DNA of 64,000 nucleotides, from positions 192,001 through 256,000 of the forward strand of contig NZ_JAYKGJ010000002.1 in NCBI RefSeq assembly GCF_036860695.1, written 5' to 3'. How positions within the stretch are numbered: the stretch's first letter is position 1; each line of letters begins with the position of its first letter. Below are positions 1 to 8,335 of the stretch, piece by piece. This DNA comes from Rosettibacter firmus (lineage in GTDB: Bacteria; Bacteroidota; Ignavibacteria; Ignavibacteriales; Melioribacteraceae). The notes beneath the pieces are model-generated. The model had not been told where the DNA came from. It was given only the letters and a program-made list of their open reading frames with translations, and made no database searches. A program made the position numbers and the translations under genes.

Positions 1-1
1 A

Positions 2-400
2 AGAATAGCTACTGTTGATGAGATAATCACTCAAATAGAAAACTTGAAATTAAGAGATAATCAAACAATACTTGTTGCAGAACATAATAATCAATTGGTT
101 GGATATGTTAGTGCAGATGGTGGAAAATACAAAAGAAATAAACATTGTGTTTATATTGTGATGGGTATTCTTCAATCCTTTACGGGACAGGGTATTGGAA
201 CTATGTTATTAAAAGAATTAGAAAAATGGGCTATACAAAATAAAATTTATCGACTGGAACTAACTGTTATGGTTCATAATGAAAAAGCATTTGCACTATA
301 TAAGAAAATGGGATTTGTAATTGAAGGGATGAAAAAACATTCTCTTTTTATAAATGGTTTTTATGTTGATGAATATTACATGGCTAAATTGTTGATTTGA
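2..400 (+). CDS. GNAT-family N-acetyltransferase, 5' end outside the window
   Basis: The reading frame is open from the first bases of the window, so this is the C-terminal ~132 residues of a longer gene; the in-frame TTG at 44 is probably internal. GNAT enzymes move an acetyl group from acetyl-CoA to an amine. The acetyl-CoA loop is visible as QGIGTMLL, preceded by the usual VAEHNNQLVGYV strand pair and followed by the ALYKKMGF motif typical of the C-terminal half of the fold. The substrate cannot be told from the sequence. The family call is secure; the exact function is open. Confidence 0.8.
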   Translation, partial: RIATVDEIITQIENLKLRDNQTILVAEHNNQLVGYVSADGGKYKRNKHCVYIVMGILQSFTGQGIGTMLLKELEKWAIQNKIYRLELTVMVHNEKAFALYKKMGFVIEGMKKHSLFINGFYVDEYYMAKLLI

Positions 401-1346
401 ATGAAATAAACAATAATAACAAAGACTAGTTTTATCTAAGTTGTTTTACTTTATCTTTACTTGTTATAGTTTGGCAAATTCTTTTATTCATAAAATGGTT
501 GAAGAAATTGATAAGCAGAAAAATGAAAATTCCTTTCTTGTTTTAAAAGTAAAGTTTTTTCGTTGTGTAGACATTAATAAGAACACAGATTGGCTATAGA
601 GGTAAAGATTTAGTACAAAAACTTTCTTAATGTACGTCATTGCTGAAAAATTAAAAATGTTTTTAATCATTTATAGTTACTTTAAAAAAACAGAAAAATA
701 TGTTTACCTCTCTCCTAATTGGTGAGTTGATCTTTAATATAACACCATATTTATAATTGAAATATGCTTATTAAAAAAGTTTTATTGATAAAAATAATTA
801 TTGACAAAGAGATTATAAAAATATAAGTTACTATAGGATATACCATGTGGTATAAATTTCTTCTGAGGGGTCTTAGGCTCTAAAATTATTGAGGGAATTA
901 TGGATATAAAAAGACAAACTACAATTACTTTTCATAATTCGTAATGAATAAAGAATAAGAAACCAAAACATAATAGCTAAAGAAGCTTATATTTGATGTA
1001 TAATTATATATTAATATAAACATCCACATAGTTTAATAGAAATGTTTTATCTACATGTTCTAAGTTGAGGATTAAGATTTAATAGTCTATATAAGAAAGG
1101 AAAACGAATTAAATGATTTTATACTGTTATTATTTTCAATATTGCATACGTGGACAATAAATCAACAAATCAGAATGATATCCTGCAACAGCTTGTAAAA
1201 TATCATTCCTAAATAAATATTGTAACGATAGATGATTCATTTTCTCACTTACTTTTGCATTACCACGGGTTACAGTCGACGTCGTTCAAATGCGTTCTGC
1301 AACGTGGCTAAACCTAACCATTAACTATAATAGAAAGGAAATAACT
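401..1346. other. Long non-coding stretch with repeat copy 1 and small hairpins
   Basis: No convincing gene is seen. From about 490 to 640 one frame reads like coding sequence (MVEEIDKQKNENSFLVLKV) and, one frame over, GYRGKDLVQKLS, which resembles the GNAT acetyl-CoA loop. This may be a degraded second acetyltransferase, but it is weak. The stretch contains copy 1 of a 116-bp repeat (775-890) and a 9-bp perfect inverted repeat with an 18-nt loop (1173-1181/1200-1208). A GC-richer patch at 1262-1305 can fold imperfectly (CCACG...CGTGG). Confidence 0.5.
775..890. repeat. 116-bp dispersed repeat, copy 1
   Basis: Matches 3770-3885 along its whole length with scattered substitutions and two compensating one-base indels. 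The best-conserved core is TTCTTCTGAGGGGTCTTA near the 3' half; a TTGACA-containing stretch in the 5' half is also conserved. No open frame is conserved between the copies, so it is a non-coding element: a small mobile repeat, a promoter/leader or an RNA. Orientation is the same in both copies. Confidence 0.8.
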
Positions 1347-1841
1347 ATGTTTGTACTACGTAATTTTATTATAGGCATTGCCTTACTTTCAACTGTGATA
1401 ACTCAACATAATTTTGCACAAGCACCAAAGACATTCAATTCGAAATCTGTTGAGCGTGGAAGGTATCTTGTAAAAATAACTGGTTGTAATGATTGTCATA
1501 CACCCGGTTACATCCAGGCAAGTGGTAAGATTCCAGAGAAACAATGGTTGATAGGCGATCAACTCGGGTGGCGTGGTCCCTGGGGAACAACCTATCCGAG
1601 CAATCTGAGGTTATATATGCAAAATCTTTCTGAAGACCAATGGGTTAAGGTAGCAAAAACTGCACAATATCGACCGCCAATGCCTTGGTTTGCTCTTCAC
1701 GAAATGACCACACAAGACCTTCGTGCTATCTATAGATTCATTAAATACTTAGGAGCTGCAGGTGAACTTGCACCGGTTTTCGTTCCACCTGGTCAGAAGC
1801 CTAAAGGTCCATACGTTTTATTTCCTGAACCACCGAAGTAA
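1347..1841 (+). CDS. Secreted mono-haem c-type cytochrome
   Basis: About 164 residues. I chose ATG 1347 over the upstream in-frame ATG at 1290 because AGAAAGGAA precedes it at good spacing and it begins directly with a signal peptide (MFVLRNFIIGIALLSTVI..., cleavage probably after NFAQA). One haem-binding CNDCH motif follows the VERGRYLVKITG helix, and YRPPMPWFALHEM supplies a likely distal methionine ligand before a C-terminal helix. It would act as a periplasmic electron carrier. It stands alone, followed 24 bp after its stop by the attC-like hairpin. Partner enzymes are not visible nearby. Confidence 0.82.
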   Translation: MFVLRNFIIGIALLSTVITQHNFAQAPKTFNSKSVERGRYLVKITGCNDCHTPGYIQASGKIPEKQWLIGDQLGWRGPWGTTYPSNLRLYMQNLSEDQWVKVAKTAQYRPPMPWFALHEMTTQDLRAIYRFIKYLGAAGELAPVFVPPGQKPKGPYVLFPEPPK

Positions 1842-1864
1842 TTTTACTATTAGTGTCTAATATA

Positions 1865-1923
1865 GCCGCTTAATACAGAAGTGTGAAGTTTGTTGTTCGT
1901 CGTTTATTTTAGTGTTAAGCGGC
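1865..1923 (+). other. attC-like 59-bp imperfect palindrome
   Basis: GCCGCTTAATAC at 1865-1876 pairs with GTGTTAAGCGGC at 1912-1923: 12 positions, 11 Watson-Crick and one G-T. The right arm holds GTTAAGC, which fits the integron core site GTTRRRY. The left arm GCTTAAT differs from RYYYAAC only in its last base. The span is exactly 59 bp and it sits between two short genes, as an attC between cassettes would. No integron integrase is in the window, and the loop is AT-rich, so an ordinary hairpin remains possible. Confidence 0.35.
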
Positions 1924-1948
1924 ATTTATTAATGGAGGTAGTACAAAA

Positions 1949-2690
1949 ATGTTTGAGAATGCAGGAAATCTTGCCGGTAGGGTTGCACTTATTACGGGAG
2001 GCAATCGTGGAATTGGGAGAACTAACGCTTTGGCATTAGCAGAAGCCGGAGCTGATATAGATCTTAGTTATCGTGTTCGGGAGATCGAAGCTTTGCAGGT
2101 TTAATCGGAATTGGAGAAGAGCGAGCATCGTTGTATTATTGTGCAAGCAGATGTCTCTATTGCTGCAGACGTATACCGACTGATTGAGTCAATAGGAGTA
2201 TCTCTAGGAGGGGTAAGTATACTTGTTAACAATGCCGGGATGTCAAATCCTAGATCTATAGAAACTATCACCGAAGATGATTGGGATAAAATTATTGCTG
2301 TTAATCTCAAATCTGTGTTTTTGGTTACTCAAGCTGTACTTCCGTATATGCGTTTACAGAAATGGGGGCGAATTATCAATATGACGTCTGTAGCAATTCA
2401 GTTGGGTGGCATAGTTTGTCCACACTATGCAGCATCTAAGGCAGGGATTTGGGGATTGACGCATTCTTATGCTTCACAGTTAGCCAGTGAAGGTATAACT
2501 GTAAATGCCATAGCACCTGCTAATCGAAACAGAAATGATTGCTGATAACCCGCAGGCTAAGCCCGACCGAATTCCTGTTGGTCGTCTGGGAACACCTAAA
2601 GAAGTCGCTAATGTTGTAACAATGTTAGTTTGTAACGGCTACATTACTGGTCAGACAATTAATGTTAATGGTGGTTTATATATGAGTTAG
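1949..2690 (+). pseudogene. Short-chain dehydrogenase/reductase (FabG-like), broken
   Basis: The frame from ATG 1949 starts with the nucleotide-binding TGGNRGIG motif and ends at an in-frame TAA at 2102. The same frame resumes at once with the rest of a classical SDR: ADVSIAADV, LVNNAGMS, the catalytic-type serine strand NMTSVA and YAASKAG (YxxxK). Near 2515-2525 (VNAIAPA) the frame shifts by one base. The C-terminus then continues as IETEMIADNPQ, PVGRLGTPKEVA and GQTINVNGGLYMS to TAG 2688. A strong GGAGGT ribosome site lies at 1935-1940. Two independent lesions in an otherwise well-preserved gene indicate recent inactivation. Confidence 0.88.
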
Positions 2691-2706
2691 AATGATGAAG
2701 CATTTG

Positions 2707-2728
2707 TCACCACAATTGTTTGTGGTGA
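2707..2728 (+). terminator. Hairpin after the SDR pseudogene
   Basis: TCACCACAA and TTGTGGTGA form a perfect 9-bp stem with a 4-nt loop, 17 bp after the SDR stop. No T-run follows, so it may act as an RNA stabiliser or a weak terminator rather than a classical intrinsic terminator. Confidence 0.4.
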
Positions 2729-2813
2729 GCTATTCGTTGTATGACTTGTCACTGAACTGGAGCGTTATTCTTACTAATTATATGCTCAAATGGAAGAAAC
2801 TATATATAAATAG

Positions 2814-3240
2814 ATGACTATTGGAGGTTGGATTAACAAAGATATTAGTCTGAATTTCAATTATAATTTTTCCTTAGTCAACAACTTTTATAAAGTTGGA
2901 TATTTTGTTAGAGGAGGCTTCTATTAAAATCCGAGCGTAGGAGAGGATGAATATTTATTTAATTCTTTATTGATATTTCAATTGGCAAAAGGCTACATTC
3001 AGAATGGTTGTAGGCTTCTGTTTTTGGAGGGTCCTCTTATACATTAGGAGAAAAAACGTGTTTCGCAAAACGAAAATGAGAAATATCATACAATAGGATT
3101 AGAAACCGATATACAATTATTATTCAGAGTAGAAAATGAAATCGGAATTGGAATGGGTTTCTACGGGAATCTAAACTTTTTAAAGAATTATGGCGGCATA
3201 AATATAAATTAACCTTAGGTAATGATAAATAACTTAACAT
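2814..3240 (+). pseudogene. Remnant of an outer-membrane beta-barrel-like protein
   Basis: One frame from 2814 reads as alternating amphipathic strands (NKDISLNFNYNFSLVNNFYK, VGYFVRGGFY), is interrupted by TAA at 2925 and TAG at 3045, and continues in the same frame with YHTIGLETDIQLLFRVE, IGIGMGFYGNLNF. A one-base shift near 3210 then gives a natural ending, YKLTLGNDK-stop. The strand pattern and aromatic-rich ends are typical of outer-membrane barrels, but I do not recognise a family. Two nonsense codons and a frameshift mark it as dead. The 5' end is not defined. Confidence 0.5.
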
Positions 3241-3249
3241 GGGAGTGAA

Positions 3250-3483
3250 ATGAAAAACAGATAGCTTTTTTCGTATTATTTTTCTTACCTATAAGATTAT
3301 GTTGTTCACAGGTCGCAATTAATGAAATTTAAATTGTATCAACAATAGTTTCAGTTGGGACATGCACACCAAATAATCTAAACTTTTATTTATTCTTGGT
3401 TAGAAATTAGCAATACAAAACAAGGTTTTCATATAAGTGTAAGTATCTCCAGAAAAAGCATAAATGTATCTGGAACAGAATGA
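3250..3483 (+). pseudogene. Remnant of a small secreted protein or lipoprotein
   Basis: ATG 3250 follows GGGAG. After removal of one frameshift in an A-run it reads as a signal sequence, MKKQIAFFVLFFLPIRLCCS, then QVAINEI before a stop. A later frame ends as FHISVSISRKSINVSGTE-stop at 3481. The frames do not connect without further shifts. I infer a decayed export-signal gene; no function can be given. Confidence 0.35.
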
Positions 3484-4096
3484 TGCGTGGATATAATACA
3501 ATATTTGTAACTGGGAATTTATGATTAAGTTCAAAGTTAATTAAGACAATGGAAGTTGGTAAATAATTTTTCTAATTAAACAAAAGATGCTATTGGTTGA
3601 TTACGATCTCCTTTTTCTATCAATCTTTAGGGCGGAATTTTCATTTTGGTATAGTTCTCATCTTTATTTTTAATTAATAAGTAGTAAATAAATAACTGAA
3701 ATTTACTATCCGTTTTTAATGGATTGGTTCTTGTTATAACTCTTTTCTGATATAAAAATAAGCTCGCTAAAAAGTTTTATTAATAAAAAAATTATTGACA
3801 TAGAGATTATAAAAATATAAGTTATTTTCGGATTCAACAATGTGTTATAAATTTCTTCTGAGGGGTCTTAAATTCTAAAATTATTATTAATTAACAGCAA
3901 AATTTAGGACAATGCTATGCTCAGAAATATAATTATGGAATACAAAAAAAAAATAAAAAACCGATAGACTTGTACACCTTAAAATGATATTATTATAGAG
4001 AATGATATTTACGATAAAGTTAATTAATAGTTACACTTCCTTTCTTGAATTGTTTTGATCTCATTTTATTATTACTTATAAAAATAGGAGTCTTAA
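3484..4096. other. Intergenic stretch with repeat copy 2
   Basis: Very AT-rich. I see no gene. The only recognisable content is copy 2 of the 116-bp repeat and a TAGGAG ribosome-binding site just before the gene starting at 4097. Confidence 0.6.
3770..3885. repeat. 116-bp dispersed repeat, copy 2
   Basis: Direct-orientation counterpart of 775-890, about 3 kb away. The two copies bracket the cytochrome gene and the pseudogene cluster. This copy lies 211 bp upstream of the asparagine-synthetase-like gene and could serve as its leader or promoter. Confidence 0.8.
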
Positions 4097-5842
4097 ATGA
4101 GCTGGATATTTGGATCGATAAATGCTAATGATTGCTTAAAGAAACTTAATGAATTGACTAAGAATAATATTATCTATTCAACAAATGAACTGCCAATTTC
4201 AGTTTATGTTGGCGGTAATTTACATACATGTTTTTTTGACAATGATATTAGAACAAAAAAAGGTTGGGCAGTTGTTGGTGTTGGTATTATTGAATATAAC
4301 TCCGGATATAAACTCCTCGATAAAGCTGATTGGAAATCTATTCTTGAAAAAGATTCTTTTAATACCAAAGATATTTATGGTCATTATGTAATTCTACGCT
4401 GGGACGAAAACAACCTGAATATCTATACAGATATGTTAGGTTTAAGAGACATCTACATTTCAAGATTCCATAATAAAATATTTTTTTCAACACGAATAGA
4501 TTGGCTGGCAAAGTTTATTGATACTACAATTGATTTTAAAGTATTTGGAAGCCGCTGGTTGTTGTTCACCCAAATTTCTCCCGAGAGTGTACTCACTAAT
4601 ACTTTAAGAATTGTGGGTGGTTCATCACTCAATATTGACATCAAAAAACTGGAATGGAAACAGAGTAAAAATGAATTTGTACCTATTTACCCAAAAGAGC
4701 ATTCGTATATTTCTGTCAAAGAATTTTCTGAAAGATTAAATGGAATTATCGGAGCTCCTTTTAATAATAACAATAATCTGTCTTTGAGTTTATCTGGTGG
4801 ACTGGATTCAAGAGTTCTTTTATCATTTTTGCTTAAAGATGGAAGAAATAACTTATGGGATACACATACATTTGGAAACATTAATCATCCAGACTCGATA
4901 ATTTCCGATAAAATTACAAGACAACTAAATATTACTCATCATAAAATTGATAGAGGAATTCCTTCGGTAAATGATTGCATAAATGAATTAACTGAGTACT
5001 GTGGTCAAACTATAGTAAATAATTCTGCATCATCAATCCTTCAATTAAATAACTATCAGCTTTTAAGAAATTGGGGAAATAGAACAATCATTGATGGAGG
5101 ATATGGTGAACTATGGCGAAGAGAATTTTTTAACAGATTGTATTTGAAAGGAAAATCATCGCTTTTAAGAAGAGATTATGAAAATATTTTGAAGCATTTG
5201 AAATTACATCGTGCAGATATTTTTACTGATGAAATTAATAATTCAATGTATAAAGGATGCAAAGAACAACTTGAAAATATCATTGAGGTACTTCCGAATA
5301 TTGAAAAATTAGGTATAGAAAATTGGCTTGATCTTTTTGCTTTAAAAACGAAATTCCTGAATTATTGTGGACACGAACAGACAAGATTGGATTCCATAAT
5401 TAAATCCTATATGCCATTCATTCAGCTTCCATTATTAAATTATTTATTCATAACACCAATCAAACTTAGAAAAAATGGAAAGCTTTTTAGAGAATTGATC
5501 CATAAGAACTTCAATCAATTATCGAAATTTTGGTTAGTCAAAGGTTCTACATATTATCCTTTTACGTTGACAACATTACAATCAAGACTATGGAATTCAT
5601 TATGTAAAAAGCTAAACATTAATCAATACCACGATAATACCAGTGTTATGTTTTTGAATTACCTTAAAGAATTCATAAATGATACTTTTCAATCAAAAAA
5701 TGCAAAAGAATCTGGTTTTTATAATTACAAAAAAATTGAAAACATTCTTGATGATTTCAACACTAACTCAAATACGAAAATTTATGAGTTAGATTGGCTT
5801 CTCTCATTCGAGGTATTCAGGGAAATAATATTTGATAAGTAA
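4097..5842 (+). CDS. Asparagine-synthetase-like protein lacking the glutaminase cysteine
   Basis: 581 residues. The C-terminal half carries the asparagine synthetase ATP-pyrophosphatase fold: the PPi loop SGGLDS at ~233-238 in SLSLSGGLDSRVLLS, and DGGYGELWRREF. The N-terminal ~200 residues resemble the class II glutamine amidotransferase fold (GHYVILRWDENN, DMLGLRDIYIS). The protein starts MSWIF instead of MCGI, so the catalytic Cys needed to release ammonia from glutamine is absent. It probably adenylates a carboxylate and uses ammonia or another amine. Homologues occur in cell-surface sugar and peptide tailoring clusters, but no partner gene is adjacent here. The start is fixed by AGGAG about 9 nt upstream. 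Confidence 0.8.
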   Translation: MSWIFGSINANDCLKKLNELTKNNIIYSTNELPISVYVGGNLHTCFFDNDIRTKKGWAVVGVGIIEYNSGYKLLDKADWKSILEKDSFNTKDIYGHYVILRWDENNLNIYTDMLGLRDIYISRFHNKIFFSTRIDWLAKFIDTTIDFKVFGSRWLLFTQISPESVLTNTLRIVGGSSLNIDIKKLEWKQSKNEFVPIYPKEHSYISVKEFSERLNGIIGAPFNNNNNLSLSLSGGLDSRVLLSFLLKDGRNNLWDTHTFGNINHPDSIISDKITRQLNITHHKIDRGIPSVNDCINELTEYCGQTIVNNSASSILQLNNYQLLRNWGNRTIIDGGYGELWRREFFNRLYLKGKSSLLRRDYENILKHLKLHRADIFTDEINNSMYKGCKEQLENIIEVLPNIEKLGIENWLDLFALKTKFLNYCGHEQTRLDSIIKSYMPFIQLPLLNYLFITPIKLRKNGKLFRELIHKNFNQLSKFWLVKGSTYYPFTLTTLQSRLWNSLCKKLNINQYHDNTSVMFLNYLKEFINDTFQSKNAKESGFYNYKKIENILDDFNTNSNTKIYELDWLLSFEVFREIIFDK

Positions 5843-5910
5843 TGTTTATTATCAAAAAAAGAAGAAATCAAAAATCAGAACTCAATATAAATTGTATATG
5901 CTAAATTTAG

Positions 5911-6042
5911 CGTAAGTTTATTTTAATTAGAAAAGAAATTTATTTTATAATTGATACAAAAAATTTGCCCAGTGGAATTTATTTTTATCAATTAAAGACA
6001 GGAGAATACCAGCAAACAAAAAAGATGGTATTATTACGGTAG
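5911..6042 (+). pseudogene. Orphan C-terminal tail of a T9SS-secreted protein
   Basis: An open frame without a start reads NLPSGIYFYQLKTGEYQQTK and ends KMVLLR-stop. This is the last part of a type IX sorting domain; compare LSSGIYIYNIKA...KKMILMK and VASGIYFYSLKAG...KKMILLR at the ends of the secreted proteins at 45314 and 48105. The body of the protein is gone: stop codons interrupt the frame at 5902 and 5908. It marks a deleted or eroded surface-protein gene. Confidence 0.75.
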
Positions 6043-6656
6043 TTGTGTGAACAATGGTTTATCCTATCTGAATGAATCAATTCGAATTTTGTGATATAAT
6101 TAATGGATTAAGTATTCTTTAGTTTATGATACTAAGTAGTGTTTATATGTAAATTAGTATTAAACAACAATTGATATTTGTGTAGTAATTTACATCTAAT
6201 TTGTTTTGTATGGTCATAAGTAAATTAAGTTATGAAGTGGAAAAGTTTACTCTGAAGAAGTAGGTAGCACAATATTTATAATTACTCTTTTATGGTGGAG
6301 AGATGAAAATTATTATAATTATAGAAAAATTATGAATTTTATCATAGTTTCTTTTTATTTAAGTTCTTATTTATATATGGTTATCGGGAGTTCTTTGGTT
6401 TATTAAATAGAAATTTTTTGGAAATATTTACTGACTTTTCCTGATTTTAAATTGCAAACCGAAAACAAAATATTATTTGTTATCAGAATTAAAATGCTCG
6501 AACCTAAATATGTAACGTATTTCAGAATTTAAACTTTAAAGCTATATAAAAGTGAAAAAGAAATTGCTATCCACTCACTTCCTTCATAATAATTTAATCC
6601 CTATATATTTATTAACATAGAAGAAAATCAAAATATTTTACAACTCATTTAAAGTA

Positions 6657-6700
6657 TTGACAAGAAAATTATTAATTAATATTTTGTGCATATGCACAAA
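6657..6700 (+). promoter_or_regulatory. Sigma70-like promoter overlapped by an 18-bp perfect palindrome
   Basis: TTGACA at 6657-6662, a 17-bp spacer and TATTTT at 6680-6685. TTTGTGCATATGCACAAA (6683-6700) is a perfect palindrome covering the -10 and probable start site, ending 13 bp before the ATG at 6714. A site in this position should repress when bound. The adjacent gene encodes a small helix-turn-helix protein, so autoregulation is the simplest reading (inference). Confidence 0.65.
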
Positions 6701-6713
6701 TAAATATTTATAA

Positions 6714-6992
6714 ATGCCCAGATGCAAAAAAAATAGATGCTGTAGATTTTTAGATTCTGAAAGAATTTATAAACCAATCGCAATCCCTTTAAAAGAATTG
6801 CAAATAGTAGAAATATTTATTGATGAATTTGAAGCAGTAAGACTATGTGATTATGAAAAACTTAGTCAAATCGAAGCCTCAGAAAAAATGAAAATTTCAA
6901 GAGGAACTGTTCAGCGATTGTTAGAATCAGGAAGATTTAAAATTGTTGATGCATTATTAAATAAAAAAGTATTAAAAATAAATAGTAAATAA
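6714..6992 (+). CDS. DUF134 / UPF0251-family DNA-binding protein
   Basis: 92 residues. The N-terminus is Cys/Arg-rich (MPRCKKNRCCRFL). The family signature follows: KPIAIPLKELQIVEIFIDEF, then EAVRLCDYEKLSQIEASEKM and the helix-turn-helix MKISRGTVQRLLESGR at ~62-78. UPF0251 proteins are small predicted transcription factors, often next to NifX/NifB-like iron-molybdenum-cofactor-type proteins, as here. The cysteines may bind a metal or Fe-S cluster. The gene has its own promoter with an overlapping palindrome. Confidence 0.85.
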   Translation: MPRCKKNRCCRFLDSERIYKPIAIPLKELQIVEIFIDEFEAVRLCDYEKLSQIEASEKMKISRGTVQRLLESGRFKIVDALLNKKVLKINSK

Positions 6993-7266
6993 TGTGATAA
7001 AATAATGATGATATGTCTATCCCCTGGTGGGAAAAATATCTGAATTATTATATCAATTAATAATTAATCATTAATTTAAAAAATTATGTCAAACACTTTT
7101 CATAAGTTAATTATAGTAAATGATTAAATTAGATGGATTTTATATCACTTCAAATTATGAGGATAAAAATCATATTAACAAAAATAATATTATGAGATTA
7201 AGTTTATTTAATGATAATAAAAGATTCTTATAAATAAATTTATTAACAAAAAAGGAGGTGATTAAT

Positions 7267-7548
7267 ATGTATGGTTATGGAAAAGGCTGGCATCATTGGG
7301 AAAAAGGAATAATTACTCCTCAAGGCTATTCATACATAGGTCCCTGCAGATGTGGAAAAGGACCTCATGCATTCTATCAGGATTCAAGTGGTAGAATTGT
7401 TCATGCAAAAGAACTATACAGACAGAGATTATCCTGGGGACATACAAAAGAAGATCCGAAAGTTCAACTTGAAGCACTGAAACAAGAAAAAGAACAACTG
7501 GAAAAACAAATAGAGATATTAGAAAAACAGATTAAAGAAAATGAATAA
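7267..7548 (+). CDS. Small Gly/His-rich protein with C-terminal coiled coil (DUF5320-like)
   Basis: 93 residues from ATG 7267. I prefer it to the in-frame GTG at 7258 because AAAGGAGGTG directly precedes it and would itself contain the GTG. The N-terminal half is rich in Gly, His, Tyr and Trp (MYGYGKGWHHWEKG, YIGPCRCGKGPHAFY) with two cysteines. The C-terminal ~35 residues are a Leu/Gln/Lys heptad coiled coil (LEALKQEKEQLEKQIEILEK). Similar proteins sit beside NifX-like proteins; their role is not established. It ends 16 bp before the next gene, so the two are likely cotranscribed. Confidence 0.7.
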   Translation: MYGYGKGWHHWEKGIITPQGYSYIGPCRCGKGPHAFYQDSSGRIVHAKELYRQRLSWGHTKEDPKVQLEALKQEKEQLEKQIEILEKQIKENE

Positions 7549-7564
7549 ACAACAGAGGTAAAAT

Positions 7565-7948
7565 ATGAAGATTGCAATTGCATCTGATGATGGTAATACC
7601 ATATCGTCCCATCTGGGCAGAACAAGAGGATTTATAATATTTGATGTTGAAGATAAAGAGATAAGGAAGCAGGAATACCGTACTAACAACTTTACAGGTC
7701 ACGCAAGAGGATTGGAAGGGGCAGGTCATGAAATAGATAGACATGCCCCAATTCTAAATGCACTTAAAGATTGTAAAACGGTTATTTCACGTGGTATGGG
7801 AATGAGAATATATAATGATCTAAAAGAATTTGGCATTGAAGTTTTTATTACAGAAGAAATGGAAGTCAATAAAGCATTAGAACTTTACCTTAATGGTAAA
7901 CTTATTGATAGACCAGAAATAGGATGTATGCATAAACATCAAAACTAA
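7565..7948 (+). CDS. NifX/NafY-like dinitrogenase iron-molybdenum cofactor domain protein
   Basis: 127 residues covering one PF02579-type domain: MKIAIASDDGNTISSHLGR at the start, then FIIFDVEDKEI, ILNALKDCKTVISRGMGMRI and FGIEVFITEE. In nitrogenase organisms this fold carries FeMo-cofactor intermediates. Stand-alone members are common in organisms without nitrogenase and probably bind Fe-S or Mo species. No nif structural genes lie nearby. A C-terminal CMHKH may contribute to metal binding. AGGT precedes the ATG. Confidence 0.85.
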   Translation: MKIAIASDDGNTISSHLGRTRGFIIFDVEDKEIRKQEYRTNNFTGHARGLEGAGHEIDRHAPILNALKDCKTVISRGMGMRIYNDLKEFGIEVFITEEMEVNKALELYLNGKLIDRPEIGCMHKHQN

Positions 7949-8333
7949 CAAATGCAGACTTATTAAAGTGAGTTTGGAAATAGTTTAATTTCTTAGAAGA
8001 ATAATATTACATACTTAAAACAGTTAATAATATAAAAGTGACATATCTGTAAGTAGCTTTACTTAATGTAAATAAGATTCTTATGCCAGACAGAAATTAA
8101 TTAAATTATGCAATTACCCAGGATTACAAAAAATCATATCTAATTCTCTAAGTAATGGAGAATTAATTTTGTTCTGGATAAGTATAATGAAATTATTCAA
8201 CAGAAAAATTTTGGTTAAGTCTGGAAACAGAAGAATTTTTAATATTCATTTAGAATTACATCAAAAATTTTTCTTGAATAAAACTTAGTCAGTAAGATGT
8301 ATGAAAATTTTTTTGTGAATTATGTATTTAAAA
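7949..8333. other. Intergenic stretch, nothing recognised
   Basis: About 385 AT-rich bases between the NifX-like gene and the convergent gene at 8361. No conserved coding frame, repeat or RNA was recognised apart from the terminator at its right end. Confidence 0.5.
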
Positions 8334-8335
8334 CT

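Larger units (their letters stand above)
5843..6713. other. Intergenic stretch with an orphan sorting-domain tail and the DUF134 promoter
   Basis: About 870 bp with no intact gene. It contains the C-terminal fragment at 5911-6042 and the promoter and palindrome at 6657-6700. The rest is AT-rich and shows no recognisable structure. Confidence 0.6.

Noticed and set aside
1173-1208. Perfect 9-bp inverted repeat as a terminator
   Set aside because: The loop is 18 nt and no T-run follows, and no gene ends just upstream.
1270-1310. GTTCAAAT resembling a tRNA T-loop in a GC-richer patch
   Set aside because: The flanking bases do not form a 5-bp T-stem and no acceptor, D- or anticodon arms can be drawn.
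2990-3030. GGCTACA...TGTAGGC as a terminator hairpin
   Set aside because: The arms do not pair properly (an internal G-G clash) even though a T-run follows.
401-4096. Insertion sequence explaining the 116-bp repeats
   Set aside because: No transposase fragment or matched terminal inverted repeats were found between or next to the copies.
7565-7948. Evidence for nitrogen fixation from the NifX-like gene
   Set aside because: Only the cofactor-binding domain family is present; no nifHDK, nifB radical-SAM or nifEN genes occur, and stand-alone members are common in non-fixers.
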